Shown here: positions 9,719 to 22,335 of the stretch, piece after piece
Layout of the letters: every line of letters starts with the position of its first letter
How positions within the stretch are numbered: position 1 is the stretch's first letter
Assembly: GCA_004297165.1 (NCBI GenBank)
Contig: SCUJ01000006.1
Span: 186,001 to 250,000 of the forward strand
Length of the DNA: 64,000 nt
Reading direction: 5' to 3'
DNA from: Gammaproteobacteria bacterium
Lineage (GTDB): Bacteria > Pseudomonadota > Gammaproteobacteria > Eutrophobiales > Eutrophobiaceae
The notes under the pieces: model-generated
What the model saw: the letters and a program-made list of their open reading frames with translations, nothing else
Databases searched by the model: none
What the model was told of the DNA's origin: nothing
Translations under genes and position numbers: made by a program

Positions 9719-9998
9719 CGTCTCGCTTGGCCTTCTGGTAGCGCTTCATGGCTGCCTTCAGTCTGGCTGTGGGTTTGCTTGGGTTTTCCATGAGATCGAG
9801 CAGCCAATTCCAGTCGCGGGGTGACAGGCGGATCACGTCCTCCCGCTCGATGATGGCTTGGGCCTCTTTCAACGCGGCCTGCACGAGAAACTGGTTAACC
9901 GTGGCGCCAGACAGTTCGGCGGCGCGGCATAGTGTTTCATAGACCTCATGGGGGACGCGGGCGCCGATACGATCTTGCTTGGCGATGGCGCTTTCCAT
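9687..9998 (-). CDS. DUF1778 ribbon-helix-helix antitoxin
   Basis: A 103-residue antitoxin partner of the GNAT toxin. The N-terminal ribbon-helix-helix part is visible (KQDRIGARVPHEVYETLCRAAELSG, split here by its strand and helix at about residues 6-30), followed by VNQFLVQAALKEA. The C-terminal part, about residues 65-103, would wrap the toxin. A good GGAG site lies 8 bases before the ATG. Such antitoxins bind their own promoter; a palindromic TGGCG...CGCCA element lies 41-59 bp upstream of the start (10039-10057). Confidence 0.92.
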   Translation of the reverse strand: MESAIAKQDRIGARVPHEVYETLCRAAELSGATVNQFLVQAALKEAQAIIEREDVIRLSPRDWNWLLDLMENPSKPTARLKAAMKRYQKAKRDDAGTAFNWGP

Positions 9999-10038
9999 AT
10001 TTCATCTCCGACAATTGATTGAAGATCCAGTGTATCAC

Positions 10039-10057
10039 TGGCGCCATTTTGACGCCA
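10039..10057. promoter_or_regulatory. Candidate operator of the DUF1778-GNAT module
   Basis: TGGCG and CGCCA half-sites form an inverted repeat separated by 9 bases (19 bp in all), located upstream of the antitoxin start. Size and place fit autoregulation by a ribbon-helix-helix antitoxin. Based on symmetry and position only. Confidence 0.45.
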
Positions 10058-10110
10058 ATATGCCGGGCAGTGTGTAAACTGCGCCAGGACTGGCGTATCG
10101 AGAAGGGATT

Positions 10111-10136
10111 AAAAAAGCCAGCGCGAGGCTGGCTTT
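10111..10136 (-). terminator. Rho-independent terminator, minus strand
   Basis: AAAGCCAGC and GCTGGCTTT pair around a 5-base loop. On the minus strand the stem is followed by six or more T residues. It would stop a leftward transcript coming from about 10.14-10.4 kb, before the toxin-antitoxin genes. The plus-strand T run is only three bases, so termination is directional. Confidence 0.7.
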
Positions 10137-10360
10137 GGTGTGATTGGTGGTGCTGACGCGACGCCACGAAACCGACTGCGGCTGCAACGGGCACGAACCA
10201 GCTTGAGCCAGCACCAATGGGCGAATTGTAGCCCAACTCATCCCGGAGTCTCAATCGTCGAAGCCGGCCAGTTGTTGTTTCGGTGGTCTGCAGTTCGATC
10301 CCCAAACACACAATCGAACCGCTGCCCTCATTAGAGATATCGGCCAGCAGCAAGCGCTTG
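10137..10360 (-). other. P4-like immunity (ash/CI RNA) region candidate
   Basis: This 220-bp stretch lies between the terminator and the WYL promoter. On the minus strand one frame reads PIGAGSSWFVPVAAAVGFVA and then RQHHQSHQSQPRAGFF. This wording recalls the ash/Icd-like frames that overlap the CI RNA immunity region in P4-type satellites and related elements (recognised from memory). The stretch is rich in inverted repeats (for example GGTGCTG 10149-10155 with CAGCACC 10209-10215, and GCAGTTCGAT facing ATCGAACCGCTGC near 10290-10324) and ends in a strong leftward terminator. A short structured RNA is more likely than a protein. It could equally be a decayed remnant. Confidence 0.35.
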
Positions 10361-10402
10361 TTGAGTTACAGTTTGCGGCGCATAATGTCATCAGTTTGAT
10401 GA
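10361..10402 (+). promoter_or_regulatory. Promoter and palindromic operator of the WYL/defence operon
   Basis: A plausible promoter is TTGAGT (10361-10366), 16 bases, TAATGT (10383-10388). Directly after it is the perfect palindrome TCATCA-GTT-TGATGA (10388-10402), covering the expected transcription start. The next gene encodes a WYL-domain regulator of the kind that represses its own defence operon, so this is the most likely operator for the operon reaching to 20690. Confidence 0.55.
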
Positions 10403-10482
10403 TATAAAGCGCCTAGCAATGAGCAAACATAAAACCAATTCCGGTCTTACCGTCGCCTGCCGTGGATGAGGAGCTTCTGACC

Positions 10483-11385
10483 ATGCACCCCCAGCGCGTC
10501 GAGAACTTGAGCCACGCCCAGCGGGAGCGCCTGGCCTATATCGATTTCCGACTCTACTTCTTCGGCGAGATCGGGCGTCCCGATTTAACCAGCCGGTTCG
10601 GCGTAGCACCAGCAGGCGCAACGCGCGATCTGGCTCTGTACCGGGAAATCGCACCGCAGAACATCGAGTTCGACGGCAGCAGCAAGGTTTATCGCATCGG
10701 CAAGGACTTCGTGCCGTTGTTTGAGCACGCATCACAGCGCGTGCTGTCAGCGATTGCCTTGGGGTTTGGCGATGGCGTAAACGTTGATTCTCAGCCACTA
10801 TTACCCTGCGAATCGCCCACAGCTCTGAGCAGTCCTAGGATGGATGTGTTGGCCCCGATCTGCCGGGCCATCTACGCCAAGCGCCCGGTGACCATCCGCT
10901 ACCACTCGATGAGCAACGGTGAGTCCGAGCGCGTAATCGTGCCCTTTGCTTTGGTCGACACCGGGCTGCGCTGGCACGTTCGGGCCTTTGATCGTAAGAG
11001 CGGCGAGTTCCGCGACTTCGTCGTGACGCGCATTGAAGCGCCGACGTTGCTCGATGAGGAACCTAAGGCGAACGAGCGCCCGGACAACGATATCCAGTGG
11101 ACGCGCATCGTTGAACTGGATTTCGTACCCCATCCGCGTCTGAGTCGTCCTGAAATTATCAGGATGGACTACGGGATGAAGGATGGCCCGATACGGATGC
11201 GTGTCCGCGCGGCGGTCGCTGGCTACATGCTGCTGCGCTGGAGCGTCGATGCATCTCCTGACCACAGCCTGAAAGAAGAGCAGTACCGCCTCTGGCTCAG
11301 CGATCCGCTGGCCTTGTACGGGGTAGAGAACGCAAAGCTCGCACCTGGGTACCAAGCGCCAGCAGCCAAAACATTACGGAAATAG
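10483..11385 (+). CDS. WYL-domain transcriptional regulator of the defence operon
   Basis: A 300-residue protein with an N-terminal winged-helix segment (about residues 10-70, containing [14 protein letters not shown] and [16 protein letters not shown]) and a central WYL-type ligand-binding domain (about 125-200, with [13 protein letters not shown] and [10 protein letters not shown]). The C-terminal WCX-like extension runs to residue 300. This matches the BrxR/CapW-type regulators found at the head of phage-defence loci, thought to sense nucleic acid or nucleotide signals. The ATG at 10483 is preferred (GAGGAG upstream); an in-frame ATG at 10462 would add 7 residues. hsdM follows after 11 bp, so they are probably co-transcribed. 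Confidence 0.85.
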   Translation: MHPQRVENLSHAQRERLAYIDFRLYFFGEIGRPDLTSRFGVAPAGATRDLALYREIAPQNIEFDGSSKVYRIGKDFVPLFEHASQRVLSAIALGFGDGVNVDSQPLLPCESPTALSSPRMDVLAPICRAIYAKRPVTIRYHSMSNGESERVIVPFALVDTGLRWHVRAFDRKSGEFRDFVVTRIEAPTLLDEEPKANERPDNDIQWTRIVELDFVPHPRLSRPEIIRMDYGMKDGPIRMRVRAAVAGYMLLRWSVDASPDHSLKEEQYRLWLSDPLALYGVENAKLAPGYQAPAAKTLRK

Positions 11386-11396
11386 GACAGGACACG

Positions 11397-12936
<1,540 letters not shown>

Positions 12937-12947
<11 letters not shown>

Positions 12948-14256
12948 AACTCGCGCCTTCGGAGCCCTCTTTGCCGAACCTCCCCGTAACGGACTTACCC
13001 GCCCCAAAGCTGTCCGGGGGGCTGGAACAAAGATGGTAAATATGGGGGAGCTGTTTGCGTTCCCTCGAATCCGCAATGTATCGATGGACAGGGTGCCGCT
13101 CAGCAAAACCGAGACTGATCGTTTCACGCTAAAGAAAGGAGACCTGCTGTTCGCTAGGCAATCGCTCGTGCTTGAGGGTGCAGGTAAGTGCTCAATTTTT
13201 CTTGACGATGAAGAATCAGTAACCTTTGAGTCACATGTAACACGCGTAAGACTCAATACAAACGAGGCAGATCCACAGTTCTATTTCTACTATTTGCAGT
13301 CTCATCACGGGCGAGCAGCCATCAGTAGCATCGTTGAACAAGGCGCTGGAGCATCTGGCATTCGGGGCAGTGATCTTGGTGGCCTTAACGTCATTTGGTA
13401 TCCACCTCGTGAACAACGCGCCATCGCTCACATCCTAGGCACGCTCGACGACAAGATCGAACTCAACCGCAAGCAAAACGAAACGCTGGAGGCCATGGCT
13501 CGCGCTTTGTTCAAATCGTGGTTTGTAGATTTCGATCCTGTGCGCGCAAAAATCGACGGCCGCTGGCAACGCGGCCAGTCGCTACCTGGATTGCCCGCCC
13601 ATCTCTATGATCTCTTTCCCGACCGTCTTGTAGATTCGGAACTGGGCGAAATTCCTGATGGATGGGGTATTGGAAAACTTGGTGACGTGGCGGAACACCC
13701 ACGCCGAGGAGTACAACCAAACCAGTTCAATTCAGCCACGCCGTACATCGCACTTGAACACATGCCAAAACGATGTATTGCACTCTCCGAGTGGGCGAAC
13801 GCGGACGGGCTGCAAAGCAACAAGTTCAAATTCAAACGCGGTGAAATTCTCTTTGGCAAGCTGCGCCCATATTTCCATAAAGTCGGAGTCGCACCATTGG
13901 ACGGTGTATGTTCAACTGACATCGTCGTTATCGCACCAAAGGCTGAAAAATGGTTCGGCTTTGTGCTTGGTCATGTGTTCAGCGATCAGTTTGTCGAGTA
14001 CACAAACGCTGGATCGACCGGAACAAAAATGCCGCGAACAAACTGGGCGGATATGGCGCGCTACACCGTGCTGTGCCCGTCAGAGAGTGTCGCTGAAGCA
14101 TTTAATTCGAAAGTCCGACCGATGACTGACGAACTAATCTCCTCAATTCACGAATCTAGAACCCTCTCCACCCTGCGCGACACACTGCTACCCAGGTTGG
14201 TTTCGGGCGAAATTCGGGTACAGGACATTGAACGTATCGTTGGAGCAGCGGTATGA
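12937..14256 (+). CDS. hsdS: Type I restriction-modification specificity subunit HsdS
   Basis: A 439-residue specificity subunit with two target-recognition domains. TRD1 covers about residues 1-160 and ends in the typical [20 protein letters not shown] helix start (near 160-180). TRD2 starts around residue 235 ([16 protein letters not shown]) and ends in a second helical spacer near 400-439 ([19 protein letters not shown]). The ATG at 12937, 7 bases after AAGGAG, is preferred over the TTG at 12931. The N-terminus starts inside TRD1 without the usual short leader segment. Base composition is clearly more A+T-rich than in hsdM, as expected for a frequently exchanged specificity gene. Confidence 0.93.
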
Positions 14257-14995
14257 GTTTGGACTGGTGCCCGGGCATTCGGGAGGCCTGCTCGCACTGG
14301 CGCGACGCGCCAATGCTGCAGCAGACCTTCGAGGAATTAGAACGAGCGCTGGCTGAAGACAACGACGCCTGCATCGACTCGGCAAAGGCCATCGTCGAGG
14401 TGGTTTGCCAGATCATCCTGCAGGAGTTGGACTCGCCGTCAAACCCAGTGCGCCCAGTCGAGGCACTGCCGACCTTTGGTGCCTGGATGAGCGCAGCTGT
14501 CCGGGCGTTGAAACTCGGAGACGTCCGGCACAACGGGTTCCAGAAGCTGGTGTCCCAGCACAGGAAACTCACGGACGCACTTGGCGATCTACGCAACGAG
14601 GCTGGAACGGCCAGCCACGGGCGCGAAGGATTTCTGCAGCGCCTGTCGGTTCATCACCGCCGTGCGGCGGTGTTGTCGTCCGACGCCATCGTCACCTTCC
14701 TGCATCAGGCCTATCTGGAGGCCGAGTTGGACTTGGTGCGGACACGCGAACCCTACGAACGCTTCGACCATCTGCACCGGATGATCGATGCGCAGGTTTC
14801 ATTGCAGGCCGATGTCGACGAGGAAGGTTTTCTGGCAGTGGACGTGACGCTGCCTTCCGGCGACGTACTGCCCTTGCGCGTTGAGGCGAGTCGACTGCTC
14901 TACCAACTGGATCGAGACGCCTATGTCGAGGCGTTGAACGCTGCACGCGGGGCTCCTGCTCCTGTGGTGGAGCAGGACGGAGAACAAGGAGAAGA

Positions 14996-14999
<4 letters not shown>
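14253..14999 (+). CDS. Abortive-infection family protein between hsdS and hsdR
   Basis: A 248-residue protein resembling the Abi_C-type abortive infection family. The central part contains [18 protein letters not shown] (about residues 43-60) and the downstream [15 protein letters not shown] (about 112-126), a conserved R-N-x-x-G-x-x-H-G signature of these proteins. The C-terminal third (about 175-248) is acidic and not recognised. It overlaps hsdS as ATGA and hsdR by 4 bp, so it is fully embedded in the type I operon. It may guard restriction activity or act as an independent abortive-infection toxin; the context favours co-regulation with the restriction enzyme. Confidence 0.75.
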
Positions 15000-18142
<3,143 letters not shown>

Positions 18143-18143
18143 G

Positions 18144-19586
18144 ATGGATGATCGGGAAATTGAGCTGTTCATTAAAGACTTCCTGAAAGAAATTCGGGAA
18201 GACAACGCGGCAATTTTTGCGGGGGCCGGTCTATCAGCATCAGCTGGCTTTGTGAATTGGCGCGAACTGCTTCGGCCAATAGCCGACGAACTTCGTCTTG
18301 ATGTGGATAAGGAAAGCGATCTAGTAGCAGTTGCGCAGTACCACTGCAATGAAAATGCCGGCAACAGGCATCGTCTCAATCAAGCCATCATTGATCAGCT
18401 TTCAGTCGGCGTTGCGCCTACAGAAAATCATCGCATTCTGGCTCGCCTTCCCATCAGCACCTACTGGACGACCAATTACGACCAACTAATTGAGTCTGCC
18501 TTGAAGGCGGCGGGAAAGATTCCGGACGTCAAGTACACGACAGAGCAGCTCGCCACAACCAGAGCCCGACGTGATGCCATCGTTTACAAGATGCACGGTG
18601 ATGTAGAGCATCCACACGATGCCGTCCTTATTAAGGACGACTACGAGAAGTATCACGTCAAGCGTGGCGCATTTATTAACGCGCTCGCGGGTGATCTCGT
18701 ATCAAAGACGTTTCTGTTTATCGGGTTCAGCTTTACTGATCCCAACCTTGAATACGTTCTCAGCCGGGTCCGGGTGACATTTCGTGAGAACCAGCGTCGG
18801 CACTACTGCATTTTCAAAAAGAGGATCAAGCAGGATGGCGAAAGCGATGCCGAATTCGAGAACGCGCAGATCAAGCAACGACTCGCAATTGAGGATCTCA
18901 AAAGATTCAACATCAAGACTCTGTTGATCGATGATTACGCCCAGATCACGGATGTGCTGGCGCGAATTGAACGGCAGTATCGCCAGAGGACGATCTTTAT
19001 TTCCGGTAGCGCTGAAGAGTATGGCGCGTGGACAAAATCGGCGACAGAAGAATTTTTGCGTGACCTGAGTCGCGCCTTAGTTCAACAGGGCTATCGAGTT
19101 GCAACCGGTGTTGGCCTTGGAGTTGGTGACGCCGTCATTACGGGCGCAATTGAGGAGGTCTATCGCGCTCGGACTGGCCACATAGAGGATTCGCTGGTAA
19201 TGCGTCCATTTCCACGGGCCAACCCTGACGAGACAGTTCGCCAGCGTCTGTGGGAAGACTATCGCCAAGACTTGATTTCAGCGGCGGGGATCTGTCTTGT
19301 GGTTCTTGGCAACAAGCGGGTTGATGGGCAGATCGTTTCCGCTGGCGGTGTTCGACGAGAGTACGAAATTGCCCGCCAGCACGGTTTGAACGTGGTTCCT
19401 CTCGGAGCAACTGGGTATATGGCCAACGAGATTTGGTCCGAAATGTCATCAACGTTTGAGACACATTACCCAAATGCAAAGGCAGATCTGCGTGAGCAAT
19501 TCAGCAGACTTGGCGACGCCGTAGAAAAGCCAGCCGAACTCATTTCTCGAACGCTTGAATTTATCGGACTAATTTCCAAGGAGTAA
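18144..19586 (+). CDS. thsA: Thoeris ThsA, SIR2-SLOG NADase effector
   Basis: A 480-residue protein with an N-terminal SIR2 domain (1-275) and a C-terminal SLOG domain (about 281-480), the architecture of type I Thoeris ThsA, which depletes NAD+ on receiving a TIR-made cyclic ADP-ribose signal. The SIR2 motif GAGLS is at 27-31, and the catalytic pair is visible as N111 in TTNYD and H151 in MHGD. The published Bacillus cereus ThsA pair is N112/H152, so spacing is conserved. The SLOG part contains FISGSAEEYGAW (285-296) and ATGVGLGVGDAV (320-331). The ATG at 18144 is 1 bp after hsdR. Two TIR genes follow. Confidence 0.95.
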   Translation: MDDREIELFIKDFLKEIREDNAAIFAGAGLSASAGFVNWRELLRPIADELRLDVDKESDLVAVAQYHCNENAGNRHRLNQAIIDQLSVGVAPTENHRILARLPISTYWTTNYDQLIESALKAAGKIPDVKYTTEQLATTRARRDAIVYKMHGDVEHPHDAVLIKDDYEKYHVKRGAFINALAGDLVSKTFLFIGFSFTDPNLEYVLSRVRVTFRENQRRHYCIFKKRIKQDGESDAEFENAQIKQRLAIEDLKRFNIKTLLIDDYAQITDVLARIERQYRQRTIFISGSAEEYGAWTKSATEEFLRDLSRALVQQGYRVATGVGLGVGDAVITGAIEEVYRARTGHIEDSLVMRPFPRANPDETVRQRLWEDYRQDLISAAGICLVVLGNKRVDGQIVSAGGVRREYEIARQHGLNVVPLGATGYMANEIWSEMSSTFETHYPNAKADLREQFSRLGDAVEKPAELISRTLEFIGLISKE

Positions 19587-19590
19587 AAAC

Positions 19591-20082
19591 ATGGCACGAC
19601 GTGTATTTTTTAGTTTTCATTTCGAGCGAGATGTCTGGCGTGCTGGGCAGGTGCGCAACAGCTGGGTGACGAAGGCTGACAGAGAGTCGGCAGGCTTCTG
19701 GGACGCCGCCGATTGGGAGGAGGTCAAAAAAAAGGGAGACGACGCGATCAAACGGTGGATCGACAAGCAGCTGGAAGGGACATCAGTTACGGCGGTTCTC
19801 ATTGGAGCAGAAACCTCTGAGCGCGAGTACGTCGGATACGAAATATCGCAAAGCCATAAACGCGGAAACGGGTTACTCGGGATTTACATCAACAAGGTAA
19901 AAGATTCATCCGGCAAAACTGACGTGAAGGGAAAGAATCCCTTCGATAACTGGTACGTCACCGTGAACGGCCAGCGGCGTTACTTCTCAGATATGTACAA
20001 GACTTACGACTGGGTCGATGACGATGGCTACAACAACCTCTCCAAGTGGGTAGAGGCGGCCGCGAAAGCAGCTGGCCGTTAG
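19591..20082 (+). CDS. thsB: Thoeris ThsB, TIR-like (DUF1863) sensor
   Basis: A 163-residue protein of the TIR-like DUF1863 type used as ThsB, which makes the cyclic ADP-ribose isomer that activates ThsA when it detects phage. The opening RRVFFSFHFERDVWRAGQVR (3-22) is the typical beta-A strand and loop. The segment around residue 84 (SEREYVGYEISQS) supplies the expected catalytic glutamate. The C-terminal part has YKTYDWVDDDGYNNLSKWVE. It lies 4 bp after thsA and 17 bp before a second TIR gene. Confidence 0.93.
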   Translation: MARRVFFSFHFERDVWRAGQVRNSWVTKADRESAGFWDAADWEEVKKKGDDAIKRWIDKQLEGTSVTAVLIGAETSEREYVGYEISQSHKRGNGLLGIYINKVKDSSGKTDVKGKNPFDNWYVTVNGQRRYFSDMYKTYDWVDDDGYNNLSKWVEAAAKAAGR

Positions 20083-20099
20083 TCGAAAGGAGATATCAC

Positions 20100-20690
20100 G
20101 TGGCGTATATCACCAAGGACGAAGCGCGACAGGCAGCGCGTTCACGTCTACAAAAGAGTTACGGTAGTTCGGCGACTCAGATTCTGCGAGAGGAGGTTCG
20201 AGCATCCGCCTCGACAGAATCTTTCGATGTTTTTTTATCGCACTCATCCGAGGACGCGGAGATCGTACTTGGCGTCCGGGAAATTCTCGTGGGCCTTGGC
20301 CTGAAGGTTTATATCGATTGGATCGATGATCCACAACTCGACCGGGGCAATGTGACAGCGGAGAACGCAGATCTTCTTCGCAGGAGGATGCGTGCATCGA
20401 AGAGTCTGGTATTCCTGACTACGAAAAGCAGCTCAACCTCTCGTTGGATGCCGTGGGAGCTGGGTTACTTCGATGGACTGCGGGCAGGTTTTATAGGGAT
20501 ATTGCCTGTCGTTGATTCGGGGGGAACATTTTCTGGACAAGAGTACCTCGACCTGTACCCTCTGGTAGAGAGGCTTCCAATCACAGGTGGCGGTACAAAA
20601 TTCTGCGTCGTAGAGAAAGCCAGGAAGGGATACCGATTCCTTGATGACTTTGCTCGAGGCCAGTCCACGATCCGTGCATTTGGTAGCTAA
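20100..20690 (+). CDS. Second Thoeris TIR protein
   Basis: A 196-residue protein with a canonical TIR fold: SFDVFLSHSSED at residues 41-52, YIDWIDD at 71-77, and the catalytic-glutamate helix RWMPWELGYFDG at 115-126 (E120). A short N-terminal helix (1-38) precedes the TIR. The start is a GTG at 20100 with AAAGGAG 7 bases upstream; a start at 20046 would overlap thsB. It is of a different TIR subfamily from the preceding DUF1863 protein, as in Thoeris loci with several sensors that recognise different phages. Last gene of the operon, ending 4 bp from the convergent prophage lysozyme. Confidence 0.88.
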   Translation: MAYITKDEARQAARSRLQKSYGSSATQILREEVRASASTESFDVFLSHSSEDAEIVLGVREILVGLGLKVYIDWIDDPQLDRGNVTAENADLLRRRMRASKSLVFLTTKSSSTSRWMPWELGYFDGLRAGFIGILPVVDSGGTFSGQEYLDLYPLVERLPITGGGTKFCVVEKARKGYRFLDDFARGQSTIRAFGS

Positions 20691-20694
20691 GAAT

Positions 20695-21156
20695 TCATAA
20701 TCTCAAGAGGTTGGCCTCGGCTTCCCTGCGTACAACCAACCCTGGCAGCACTTTCCCGCCGCCATAGACCCATCGGCGCATTTCCTGCCCAGCGACAGCC
20801 CAATCACGCTGGTTGATGCGCCGCTTCAGCGTCGACGTCTGCAGCCGTCCCGCCCCAAGATTGAAGGTGAAGTCCACAATGGCGGCCAGCCGCCCCTCCG
20901 GCTCTGTGGTCAGCACCGGGCAATAGCGCAGGGTCGCCACCAGCGCCGTTTGCAGATCACGCGCCAGATAGACCTCGGCTTCGGCGTCAGAGATCGGTGG
21001 ATGCTTCGGATCGCAGAGGTGGCCGTAGCCAATCGTCCAGAACCCTGCGGGGCAGATGTAGGGAACGGCGGTGATCTCAACGCCACGCTTCACCTTGCGC
21101 TCGAACCCTTCGAAACGCTTTGCCAGTTCAATGGCGGCTTGCGGCACATCCATCAC
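20695..21156 (-). CDS. Phage lysozyme (GH24 endolysin)
   Basis: A 153-residue T4-type muramidase that cuts the cell-wall glycan at lysis. The catalytic glutamate is E16 in KRFEGF. The family's active-site strand follows with CPAGFWTIGYGH (about 55-66), and the helical core has VDFTFNLGAG near 109. No signal peptide or signal-anchor is visible, so export should depend on the holin encoded directly upstream, whose stop it overlaps as ATGA. Last gene of the prophage late operon. Confidence 0.9.
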   Translation of the reverse strand: MMDVPQAAIELAKRFEGFERKVKRGVEITAVPYICPAGFWTIGYGHLCDPKHPPISDAEAEVYLARDLQTALVATLRYCPVLTTEPEGRLAAIVDFTFNLGAGRLQTSTLKRRINQRDWAVAGQEMRRWVYGGGKVLPGLVVRREAEANLLRL

Positions 21157-21629
21157 GGTCGCACCCGGTCAAACACGCGCCCAAGGAACCAGAAATTCAG
21201 CACGCCGGCCCACAGCGCCTGATCGGCCTCTGTCCAAGCGTGCAGGATCGCCGTGCCCCAACCTGCGCCAGCCATCACGGCCGCCGCAAACGCCGCTGCC
21301 TTGGCGGCACAATACAGAGCCATGAACCAGTAGGTGATCACCGGCCGCACGCTGATCGACAAGGCGTCAGCCCAGCGCACACCAGAGCGCTGCCCCTGCG
21401 CCGCGACGGCTTCGCGCAAGGCATCGATGGCCCCGGTGTTCCACGCGACGTCGGCGGCAGCGCCGATCTCGCCCATCCGTTGCGCACCACGCAACTTCTC
21501 GAATTCCAGCGCCTTGTCCTGCATCGCCAGTTCGTGACTGCGCTCGCCTTTGCGATCCACCCATTTCAGGATTTCCGGGGCCAGACGGAAGGCTCCTCCG
21601 AGGAGGCCACCGAGCAGAGTCTCGATCAT
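21153..21629 (-). CDS. Putative three-segment phage holin
   Basis: A 158-residue protein in the lysis cassette. An amphipathic N-terminal region starts with IETLLGGLLGGAFRLAPEI, a charged middle runs over about residues 25-85, and hydrophobic segments cluster at about 93-150 (PVITYWFMALYCAAKAAAFA, then GTAILHAW and LWAGVLNFWFLG). The position between a small membrane protein and the lysozyme, with ATGA overlaps on both sides, supports a holin of the 3TM type. The family was assigned by general resemblance only. Confidence 0.65.
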   Translation of the reverse strand: MIETLLGGLLGGAFRLAPEILKWVDRKGERSHELAMQDKALEFEKLRGAQRMGEIGAAADVAWNTGAIDALREAVAAQGQRSGVRWADALSISVRPVITYWFMALYCAAKAAAFAAAVMAGAGWGTAILHAWTEADQALWAGVLNFWFLGRVFDRVRP

Positions 21630-21919
21630 TGCCCGCCTCCGAACAGCTTGAGTTTCACGAATGCGCCGGCCAGTAGCGCCATGACCATTCCGGTCACCAG
21701 CATCTTGATGATGGTGAGTCCGGCGGTTTTCTTGGCCTCATTGAAGGCGTCGAGCAGATTACGCAACTCGCGAATGTCGTGGGCAGCATCCTCGCCATCG
21801 AGTCCAACTTCGTGCAATGCGTGCCGAGCCCCGCGTTCGGCGGCACGTTCCAGAATTGCCTCGAATTCTTCCTGCGGCAGCGTCACCATCTTTCGCCGCT
21901 CCACTTGGGTTGCGTCCAT
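21626..21919 (-). CDS. Small single-span membrane protein of the lysis cassette
   Basis: A 97-residue protein with an N-terminal glutamate- and arginine-rich helix (LPQEEFEAILERAAERGARH, 14-33), a second helix, and one C-terminal membrane segment (about 70-90, TIIKMLVTGMVMALLAGAFV). It resembles the DUF6127-type phage proteins. The neighbours (terminator upstream, holin downstream) suggest a holin accessory or spanin-like role, which is not shown by the sequence. A ribosome-binding site (GGAGGA) precedes the ATG. Confidence 0.6.
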   Translation of the reverse strand: MDATQVERRKMVTLPQEEFEAILERAAERGARHALHEVGLDGEDAAHDIRELRNLLDAFNEAKKTAGLTIIKMLVTGMVMALLAGAFVKLKLFGGGQ

Positions 21920-21939
21920 GTTTTCATCCTCCAGAAATG

Positions 21940-21963
21940 CAAAACCCGCCTCGTGGGCGGGTT
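21940..21963 (-). terminator. Terminator between tail and lysis genes
   Basis: AACCCGCC and GGCGGGTT pair around a short loop and are followed on the minus strand by TTTTGC. It should end most transcripts coming from the tail genes, so the lysis cassette either receives read-through or has its own promoter. Confidence 0.65.
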
Positions 21964-21984
21964 CGCGGGGTTGGTGAATCAGTG

Positions 21985-22335
21985 TCAGATGGCGATACCG
22001 GCGCTCCAGCCAGTAGTCTTGAAAGCCGAGAGCACCGTCTCATCATCGATGTAGCAGAGCCAGCCCACCTTGGGCGTGTAGTACTCCCAGGTGCTCGCTA
22101 CCCGGACTGCAATCTGATTGGTCTTGCCGGCCCACACACCCGTAGCGGCAGCCGGGACGATGTAGCGGTCGCCATCGACAGGACTGGCCGGCGGTGTAGT
22201 CAGATCCCGGTCCTTGACCGAGAGTCCGACCACCGCGCCGAGTCGCTTCAAATTGCCGTCCATCGTCGTGTGCCACCCGGACTCGCCGAGCGTCCAGCCG
22301 TAGGTGAGTCCGAGATTCGGATCAGTGCTTGCCAT
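21985..22335 (-). CDS. DUF2793-type phage tail-associated protein
   Basis: A 116-residue protein matching DUF2793 proteins found at the end of phage tail-tip operons. The characteristic part is a conserved PPASPVDGDRYIVPAAATG (about residues 47-65), followed by WAGKTNQIAV and a KVGWLCYIDDETVL segment. Its function is probably a receptor-binding or fibre-attachment domain. The start codon shares one base with the stop of the large tail-tip gene. Confidence 0.8.
   Translation of the reverse strand: MASTDPNLGLTYGWTLGESGWHTTMDGNLKRLGAVVGLSVKDRDLTTPPASPVDGDRYIVPAAATGVWAGKTNQIAVRVASTWEYYTPKVGWLCYIDDETVLSAFKTTGWSAGIAI

Noticed and set aside
9946-10353. 135-codon minus-strand frame over the P4-like region
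   Set aside because: It runs into the antitoxin start in another frame and crosses a strong terminator; reported only as a possible immunity region.
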